From contig NC_013947.1 in assembly GCF_000024545.1 (NCBI RefSeq), positions 1,798,001-1,862,000 of the forward strand: a DNA stretch of 64,000 bases, given 5' to 3'. Of this stretch, positions 58,868 to 64,000 are shown in pieces; within the stretch, counting starts at the first letter, position 1; each line of letters starts with the position of its first letter. The notes under the pieces are model-generated. The model was not told the DNA's origin and made no database searches. It saw nothing but the letters and a program-made list of their open reading frames with translations. The position numbers were made by a program, and so were the translations under genes. The DNA is from Stackebrandtia nassauensis DSM 44728 (GTDB lineage: Bacteria > Actinomycetota > Actinomycetes > Mycobacteriales > Micromonosporaceae).

Positions 58868-59359
58868 TCAGGCCCGTCGGACCTCGTAGAGGAAGCAGCC
58901 GTACTCGACGGCCCGCACGTGCACCAGCGCCGTTGCCGGGTCGGCGAACTGCTTCGCCAGCGTATCCTCAATGGACGTCACCGTGGGGTTGTCGTCCTCG
59001 ACGTACACGCCGCCGATGATGCGTCCCTCGGCGTTGTAGGCGCGGCACACCCGCCGCTGCCCCAGCATGCCGGTCGGCACGCCGGGCTCGGCCGGGCCGC
59101 CGCAGTCCTCGGCGTGGATGAACACCGGCCCGAACTCCAGGTACGGCCCGGGCTTGGCGCCGGTCTCGGCCGCCCAGTGCCGCAGCGGCGAGTAGGACAC
59201 GAGGAACAACCGCTCGCCGTCGCGACTGCGCCGCAGGCAGCAGCGCAACGGCTGCTCGGGATCGACGTGTTCCTCCGGCGGGTTCCCGGCGTCGTCGAGT
59301 TCGCGCAGCCGCTCCAGGATGTGCGGCGCGATCGCCGCGATCGTGTAAGTCGAAGTCAT
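58868..59359 (-). CDS. DUF1203 family protein
   Basis: 163 residues: RCCLRRSRDGERLFLVSYSPLRHWAAETGAKPGPYLEFGPVFIHAEDCGG (about 39-88) is the DUF1203 signature (CCLR, GPxEExGPVFIH). It ends HVRAVEYGCFLYEVRRA. Start at MTSTYTIAAIAPHIL. Cytosolic, function unknown. Convergent with the NB-ARC protein, 12 bp apart. Confidence 0.87.
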   Translation of the reverse strand: MTSTYTIAAIAPHILERLRELDDAGNPPEEHVDPEQPLRCCLRRSRDGERLFLVSYSPLRHWAAETGAKPGPYLEFGPVFIHAEDCGGPAEPGVPTGMLGQRRVCRAYNAEGRIIGGVYVEDDNPTVTSIEDTLAKQFADPATALVHVRAVEYGCFLYEVRRA

Positions 59360-59458
59360 ACCCGCAACGCTACGACCGCGTCCGGCCCACGGCTGGCGGA
59401 AAAACGACATGAAGTTGGCCGGGGCCGTGGTGACAGCCCCGGCCGTGCCGAGCCCCGC

Positions 59459-60256
59459 CTAGAACGCCGGGATCGAGTTCGGGAACTTCTTCGCCAGGTA
59501 CTTCTTGACCTCGTCGGAGTTCAACAGCTTGGCCAGTTTCTTGACCTGCTCGTCGTCCTTGTCCTCCTCGCGCACCACCAGGACGTTGGCGTACGGGTTG
59601 TCCTTGCCGTCCTCCAGGATCAGCGCGTCCTTCTTGGGCTTGAGGTCGGCCTCCAGCGCGAAGTTGCCGTTGATGACCGCGAAGTCCACATCGTCCAGCG
59701 AACGCGGCAGCTGCGCGGCCTCCAGCGGGACGATCTTCAGGTCCTTCGGGTTCTCGGCGATGTCCGACTCGGTGGCCTCCAGGCCCGCGCCCTTCTTGAG
59801 CTTCAGCAAACCGTTGGCCTCCAACAGGTGCAGCGCCCGGCCGCCGTTGGTGGCGTCGTTGGGGATGGACACCTCGGAACCGTCCTTCAGGTCCTTGACG
59901 TCCTTGATGGAGCTGGAGTACCCGCCCAGCGGCTCGGTGAACACCTCGGCTACCGACACCAGGTTCGCGTCCTCGGCGGAGTTGTAGTCCTCCAGGAACG
60001 GCACATGCTGGAAGAAGTTCGCGTTGATGTCGCCGTTGGCCAGCGCCGGGTTGGGCTGGCTGTAGTCGGTGAACTCCTTGACCTCGATCGACAGGCCCTC
60101 TTTGTCGGCGAGGTTGTCGTCGATGTACTCCAGCAGCTCACCGTGCGGGGTCGGGGAGGCGCCGACGACGAGCGTGTCGGAGCTGCCCGCGCAGGCGGTC
60201 AACGACGTCGCGGCCAGGGCCCCGGCTATCACCGTCGTGGCTATCGTGCGTTTCAT
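59459..60256 (-). CDS. metQ: Methionine ABC transporter substrate-binding lipoprotein
   Basis: 265 residues. Lipoprotein signal with lipobox LTAC (Cys22). The NlpA/MetQ pattern follows: VVGASPTPHGELLEYI, VKEFTDYSQPNPALANGDINANFFQHVPFLEDYN (about 59-92), SIPNDATNGGRALHLLEANGLL, and NPYANVLVVREEDKDDEQVKKLAKLLNS at the end. Binds methionine outside the membrane. Encoded 74 bp after metI, last gene of metNIQ. Confidence 0.94.
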   Translation of the reverse strand: MKRTIATTVIAGALAATSLTACAGSSDTLVVGASPTPHGELLEYIDDNLADKEGLSIEVKEFTDYSQPNPALANGDINANFFQHVPFLEDYNSAEDANLVSVAEVFTEPLGGYSSSIKDVKDLKDGSEVSIPNDATNGGRALHLLEANGLLKLKKGAGLEATESDIAENPKDLKIVPLEAAQLPRSLDDVDFAVINGNFALEADLKPKKDALILEDGKDNPYANVLVVREEDKDDEQVKKLAKLLNSDEVKKYLAKKFPNSIPAF

Positions 60257-60330
60257 TGTTCTCTCCTTATTCGATCGATTTAGTCAAATTAATGTCGGAC
60301 GTCGCGGAAAGCGGCCGGGCCCCGTGGGGA

Positions 60331-60972
60331 TCAGCGGTGGTCGAGGCGGCGGGCCGTCCGGTCGCCGATGAACTGGAAGATCTGCACCAGCACCACCAGC
60401 AGCACCACCGTGGCGATCATGTAGTCGGTGCGGTAACGCTGGTAGCCGTAGCGGATCGCCAGGTCACCCAGGCCACCGCCACCGATCGCCCCGGCCATCG
60501 CCGAGTACCCGGTCACAGCCACCAGGGTCACGGTCAACCCCCGGATCAGGCCCGGCATGGCCTCGGGGATCAGCACCCGGCGCACGATCCCGGAATGGGT
60601 GGCGCCCATGGAGTCCGCGGCCTCGATCAGGCCCGGGTCCACCGACACCAGCGCCGACTCCACCAGCCTGGCGAAGAACGGGATCGCGGCCACCGCCAGC
60701 GGCACGATCGCCGCCGCGCTGCCGATCGTCGTGCCCACCAGCAGCCGGGTGAACGGCGTGATCGCGACCATCAGGATCACGAACGGCGCCGACCGTCCGA
60801 TGTTGACGATCACGCCCAGGACGCGGTGCGTCGCCGGCCGCGGCCGGGTGCCCTGCGGCCCACTGGCGTACAGCACCACTCCCAGTGGGAGTCCGAACAG
60901 GATGGTCCAGAAGATCGAGGCGCCGACCATCTGGACGGTCTCGATCGTGGCGACGATGAGATCCTCGGTCAT
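60331..60972 (-). CDS. metI: Methionine ABC transporter permease
   Basis: 213 residues, five membrane segments. TIETVQMVGASIFWTILFGLPLGVVL at the start; the EAA coupling loop EAADSMGATHSGIVRRVLIPEAMPGLIRG (about 116-144) is the MetI consensus; GAIGGGGLGDLAIRYGYQRY follows. Starts as ATGA over the metN stop, so the subunits are coupled. Confidence 0.94.
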   Translation of the reverse strand: MTEDLIVATIETVQMVGASIFWTILFGLPLGVVLYASGPQGTRPRPATHRVLGVIVNIGRSAPFVILMVAITPFTRLLVGTTIGSAAAIVPLAVAAIPFFARLVESALVSVDPGLIEAADSMGATHSGIVRRVLIPEAMPGLIRGLTVTLVAVTGYSAMAGAIGGGGLGDLAIRYGYQRYRTDYMIATVVLLVVLVQIFQFIGDRTARRLDHR

Positions 60973-61931
60973 ATCCGACGCACCCCGTATCCCTGCTCGG
61001 AAAGCCAGGCGGCGGCTTTCTCGCTGGCTGCTGACTGGGGCAGCCGCAACCGCAGCCGCCCAACGGTTCCCTGCGCCACGGTGTGCACCGAGGCGTCGGT
61101 GATGGAAGCGTCCACATCGAAGTGCCGCACCAACGCGGCCAGCACCGGCTCGCCCACGGCCGAACCGGTGAACGTCACCTCGACGTTGATCCCGCCGCCC
61201 TCGCCCGGTGCGGCCAGCCGGAACGCCTGATCGGCCAGGTCCGAACCCGGTGTGGCCAGCAGCTCCGCCACTGGCCCGTGCTCGACGACCTTGCCGTCGC
61301 GCATCACCGAGGCCGAGTCGCAGATCCGCGTGATGACGTCCAGCTCATGCGTGATGAGCAGGATCGTCAACCCCAGCGTGTCGCGCAGCTTCACGAACAG
61401 GTCGAGGATCTCCACGGTCGTGCCCGGGTCCAGGGCACTGGTCGCCTCGTCCGACAACAACACGTCGGGACGCAGGGCCAGTGCCCGGGCGATGGCCACC
61501 CGCTGCCGCTGACCACCCGACAGCTGCGCCGGGAACTTGCGCGCCTGATCGGACAGGCCCACCAGCTCCAGCAACTCCGCGACCCGCCGCTGCCGCTCGC
61601 CCCGCTCGACGCGGTGCAGCTTCAGCGGCAGCTCCACGTTCGCGGCGACCGTCCGGTTGTGCAACAGGTGGAAGTGCTGGAACACCATCCCGATGCGGGC
61701 TCTCGCATCCCGCAGTCCGGCGGGCGTGAGCGTCCCCAGGTCTCGCCCGGCGACCGTCACGGTCCCCGAGTCGGGAGGCTCCAGCAGGTTCACCACCCGC
61801 AACAGCGTCGACTTCCCGGCACCGGAACGGCCGAGAACGCCGTGGATCGTGGCCGCGGGCACGTCAAGACTCACGTCATCGACAGCCCGCGTCGAACCGA
61901 AACGTTTAGATACTTTGGACAGAGATATCAC
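60969..61931 (-). CDS. metN: Methionine ABC transporter ATP-binding protein
   Basis: 320 residues, GTG start (GTG-ATA-TCT). Walker A GRSGAGKSTLLRVV (about 34-47), Q loop VFQHFHLL, signature LSGGQRQRVAIARAL (about 138-152), Walker B VLLSDEATSALDP, switch His THELDV. The C-terminal 75 residues are the NIL/ACT-like regulatory domain typical of MetN, which binds methionine for transinhibition. GAGG lies 7 bp before the start and is paired in one of two competing leader hairpins. Confidence 0.94.
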   Translation of the reverse strand: MISLSKVSKRFGSTRAVDDVSLDVPAATIHGVLGRSGAGKSTLLRVVNLLEPPDSGTVTVAGRDLGTLTPAGLRDARARIGMVFQHFHLLHNRTVAANVELPLKLHRVERGERQRRVAELLELVGLSDQARKFPAQLSGGQRQRVAIARALALRPDVLLSDEATSALDPGTTVEILDLFVKLRDTLGLTILLITHELDVITRICDSASVMRDGKVVEHGPVAELLATPGSDLADQAFRLAAPGEGGGINVEVTFTGSAVGEPVLAALVRHFDVDASITDASVHTVAQGTVGRLRLRLPQSAASEKAAAWLSEQGYGVRRI

Positions 61932-61938
61932 AGTCGTG

Positions 61939-62000
61939 CCTCATCTTGCGATGGCATGAGGGAGCCGCTTCGGGGCGCGGCGAAGGAATGGTGGCCCTCA
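61939..62000 (-). promoter_or_regulatory. Competing hairpins controlling the metN ribosome binding site
   Basis: On the minus strand, CCTCAT (61961-61956) can pair with ATGAGG (61944-61939), hiding the GAGG SD of metN. The same strand can instead pair as CCCTCA (61962-61957) with TGAGGG (62000-61995), which begins with the stop codon of the leader peptide. An inner GCCGC/GCGGC stem supports the second form. The structures exclude each other; translation control is inferred. Confidence 0.65.
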
Positions 62001-62051
62001 GCTGGCACACATTCGACAGCACGCGGGCATGCCCGGCATCGCGACGCGCAT
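61998..62051 (-). CDS. Met/Cys-rich leader peptide upstream of metNIQ
   Basis: A 17-codon frame, MRVAMPGMPACCRMCAS, with four Met and three Cys, ending at a TGA inside one arm of the alternative hairpin 67 bp before metN. No strong SD precedes the ATG, but an upstream in-frame GTG/ATG exists. A possible promoter (TTGCGA near 62130, TAGCCT near 62104) lies upstream. The amino acid content fits a sulphur amino acid sensor; translation is not proven. Confidence 0.55.
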   Translation of the reverse strand: MRVAMPGMPACCRMCAS

Positions 62052-62269
62052 GGCGTCGCGGCAGGTCAGGGCACGCACTCGGGTGGTCACAACACGCAGG
62101 CTATCCAGCCCGGCGGACCGGTCGCAACCGATTGTGAACAAGGTCGCCAAGCCCCGGGGCCACCAACCTCCTCCCCACTTTTGACCGTAGACGGGGAGCG
62201 CTGAAGGCGGGCTTAACCTGGCTGAGGCCACGCTGAGCACGACTTAGCAGCCGAGATAGGGTTCGCTGC
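62052..62269. other. Divergent gap between metN leader and M16 protease
   Basis: 218 bp without a convincing gene. It must hold the metNIQ promoter on the minus strand and the M16 promoter on the plus strand. I checked for S-box or SAM-IV style cores on the minus strand and did not see a complete one. Confidence 0.4.
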
Positions 62270-63586
62270 GTGACTTCTCCCCAGCAGGTGGACATTCGCG
62301 CCGCCGCGTTTCCCGTCGAACAGTATCGGCTGTCCAACGGACTGAGGGTGGTACTCAGCCCGGACCGGGGGGTCCCGGTGGTGGCCGTCGCCGTGGTCTA
62401 CGACATCGGCATCAGACTGGAACCGCAGGGCCGCACCGGCTTCGCGCACCTCTTCGAGCACCTGATGTTCCAGGGCTCGGCGAACGTGGCGAAGATGGAG
62501 CACATGAGCTACGTGCAGGGCTCCGGCGGCACCCTCAACGGCTCCACCCACCTGGACTACACCGACTACTACGAGATGCTTCCCTCCAACGCCCTGGAAC
62601 GGGCGCTGTTCCTGGAGGCCGACCGGATGCGCGGCCCGGCCATCACCGAGGAGAACCTCGCCAACCAGGTCGACGTGGTCAAGGAGGAGATCCGGGTCAA
62701 CGTCCTCAACCGCCCCTACGGCGGTTTCCCGTGGCTGAAGCTGCCGCCGGTGATGTTCGATACCTTCCCCAACGCCCACGACGGCTACGGGTCGTTCGCC
62801 GATCTGGAGGCCGCGACCGTCGCCGACGCGCAGTCGTTCTTCGACACCTATTACACCGCGGGCAACGCCGTGCTGACCGTCGCCGGTGACTTCGACGTCG
62901 CCGAGGCCACCGCGATGATCGAGCGGCACTTCGCCGACGTGCCCGGCCGCCCCGCGCCCGCGCACCCCGGGATCGGGGAGCCGGACCTGACGTCCGAGCG
63001 CCGCCACGCCTACACCGACCCGCGGGCCCCGTTGCCCGCGATCGCCGCCGCCTGGCGGGTTCCCGATCCGGTGAAGGACACCAAGGGCTACCTGCCGTAC
63101 GTGGTGCTCGCCGAGCTGTTGACCGACGGCGACGCGTCGCGGTTGGTGGAGCGCATGATCCAGAAGGACCGCACTGCCACGAGCCTGGGCGGGTACGTCG
63201 GGTTCATGGGGGAGCCGTTCGCGGTGCGCGACCCCACGGCGCTGCTGTTCCAGGCGCACCTGCCGCCCGGCGGCGAACCCGAACGGGTTCTGGCTACTGT
63301 GGACGAGGAGTTGCGGCGGCTGGCGTCCGACGGTCTCGCCGAGGGCGAGCTGGAGCGGGTCAAGGCCCGCATCGCCACCCACGTGCTGCGCGAGGACGAC
63401 TCGGTCATGAACCGGGTGCTGCGGCTGGGCACCGCCGCCGCGCTGCACGGCGACGCCGACGTGGCCCGGCAGCTGCCCAGACTGCTCGGTGAGGTCACCG
63501 CCGCCGAGATCACCCAGGCCGCGTCCCTGCTCACGCCGCAGCGTCGCGCCGTCGTCGAAGTCATCGCAGGAGGGGCTCAGCAGTGA
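62270..63586 (+). CDS. M16 family zinc protease, active subunit
   Basis: 438 residues, GTG start. The inverted zinc motif HxxEH is present as FAHLFEHLMFQGS (His61, His65 region) with the distal Glu in VVKEEIRVNVLNRP about 76 residues later. GGTLNGSTHLDYTDYYEMLP and the C-terminal domain with SRLVERMIQKDRTATSLGGYVG complete the MPP/PqqL-like fold. Processes peptides, possibly envelope or secreted. Its stop overlaps the next start as GTGA, so the two form a heterodimer-type pair. Confidence 0.93.
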   Translation: MTSPQQVDIRAAAFPVEQYRLSNGLRVVLSPDRGVPVVAVAVVYDIGIRLEPQGRTGFAHLFEHLMFQGSANVAKMEHMSYVQGSGGTLNGSTHLDYTDYYEMLPSNALERALFLEADRMRGPAITEENLANQVDVVKEEIRVNVLNRPYGGFPWLKLPPVMFDTFPNAHDGYGSFADLEAATVADAQSFFDTYYTAGNAVLTVAGDFDVAEATAMIERHFADVPGRPAPAHPGIGEPDLTSERRHAYTDPRAPLPAIAAAWRVPDPVKDTKGYLPYVVLAELLTDGDASRLVERMIQKDRTATSLGGYVGFMGEPFAVRDPTALLFQAHLPPGGEPERVLATVDEELRRLASDGLAEGELERVKARIATHVLREDDSVMNRVLRLGTAAALHGDADVARQLPRLLGEVTAAEITQAASLLTPQRRAVVEVIAGGAQQ

Positions 63587-64000
63587 CCGTCCACACAGTT
63601 CCCGATCTGGCTCCGGCCACCGAATTCACGCTGCCGGACTGTCACGAGCGCGTCCTGGACAACGGCCTGACGATCCTGGCGATCCGCAGGCCCTCGGTGC
63701 CGCTGGTGGAGGTGCGGCTGCGACTGCCGTTCGCCGAGGCCGACGTCGCCGTGTCCTCGGTGATGGCGCAGACCATCATGTCCGGCACCGCCGACAAGTC
63801 CATCGTCGACATCGCCGCCGAGTTGCAGTCGGTGGGCGGCGGGCTGTCGGCCTCGGTCGACCCCGACCGGTTCCTGTTGGCGGGCAACGCTCTCGTCGAC
63901 GGACTGCCCAGGCTGCTGGCCACCATGTCGGAGGTGCTGCACGGCGCCACCTATCCCGAGGACCAGGTCGACGTCGAGCGCGAGCGGTTGGCCGACCACA
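63583..64000 (+). CDS. M16 family protein, non-catalytic partner (3' end cut by window edge)
   Basis: The readable 139 residues begin MTVHTVPDLAPATEFTLPDC, then VLDNGLTILAIRRPSVPLVEVRLRLPF. At the position of HxxEH the sequence is VMAQTIMSGTADKS, so the zinc site is missing, as in the regulatory subunit of bacterial M16B pairs. GGAGG stands 10 bp before the GTG. Expected to assemble with the preceding protease. The gene continues beyond the window. Confidence 0.88.
   Translation, partial: MTVHTVPDLAPATEFTLPDCHERVLDNGLTILAIRRPSVPLVEVRLRLPFAEADVAVSSVMAQTIMSGTADKSIVDIAAELQSVGGGLSASVDPDRFLLAGNALVDGLPRLLATMSEVLHGATYPEDQVDVERERLADH

Noticed and set aside
61932-62100. SAM-I or SAM-IV riboswitch upstream of metN
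   Set aside because: GTGCCAGC resembles part of a SAM-IV core, but the flanking stems and GGCAAC-type segments are not found; the leader peptide explains the same bases better.
1-64000. tRNA genes and insertion sequences
   Set aside because: No GTTCRANTC-type T-loops with matching arms and no transposase-like frames were seen when reading both strands.

Overview
The window is about 70 % GC, densely packed and dominated by actinobacterial gene types: SARP/AfsR-like regulators, WXG-type secreted proteins, an ECF42-type sigma factor with a DGPF partner, NarL two-component pairs, a large ATP-binding LuxR regulator, many ATGA/GTGA stop-start overlaps, and promoters whose -10 lies close enough to the start codon to predict leaderless mRNAs. 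I infer a chromosome segment of a filamentous or otherwise complex actinobacterium. A Glycomycetaceae/Micromonosporales-type genome is plausible but cannot be proved from the sequence. No tRNA, rRNA, CRISPR, insertion sequence or prophage was seen.

1-13.7 kb: PadR/membrane-protein operon (cut by the left edge), GntR regulator, SAM methyltransferase, XRE regulator, HAD phosphatase-MFS pair, SUKH-like and DUF1963-like pair, YdeI-like and DUF4383 proteins, an M81 peptidase, a flavin monooxygenase divergent from a TetR regulator, and an aldo/keto reductase. 13.7-21.6 kb: ArsR/ArsM arsenic methylation, a tandem array of four small secreted peptidoglycan-binding-like paralogues with a CxxC motif, an MFS exporter, an ArsR-CDF metal efflux pair, a P450 with an elaborate promoter, and a perfect 12 x 8-bp repeat.

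21.6-34.9 kb: a membrane protein divergent from a histidine kinase whose response regulator is broken by a short deletion, a DHFR-like reductase, an ABC exporter divergent from an intact two-component system, an oxidoreductase, an MmcQ/YjbR protein, an MHS-type MFS carrier, a decayed gene, and a class A beta-lactamase-like protein. 34.9-42.6 kb: VOC, SCO6745-like, NIPSNAP, WYL, DUF1579-like, ECF42/DGPF, and a TetM/OtrA-like ribosomal protection protein behind a structured leader.

42.6-53.3 kb: a 59-aa protein and LAL regulator, proS, a tiny acidic protein, an HTH protein with a 44-bp dyad on its promoter and an alpha/beta hydrolase, an SDR/XRE pair, a DinB protein, and a three-gene WXG/EbfC-type operon. 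53.3-64 kb: an intact SARP-NB-ARC-TPR regulator, a second NB-ARC-TPR protein that has lost its DNA-binding domain, a DUF1203 protein, the metNIQ methionine importer with a Met/Cys-rich leader peptide and competing hairpins, and an M16 protease pair cut by the right edge.

The most unusual observations are: (a) the metN leader, which reads as a complete translational attenuator; (b) two ~142-nt intergenic copies of an unrecognised structured element with compensatory base changes; (c) the four-gene array of CxxC/PGBD secreted proteins with signs of gene conversion; and (d) the tet-type leader and the 44-bp dyad promoter.
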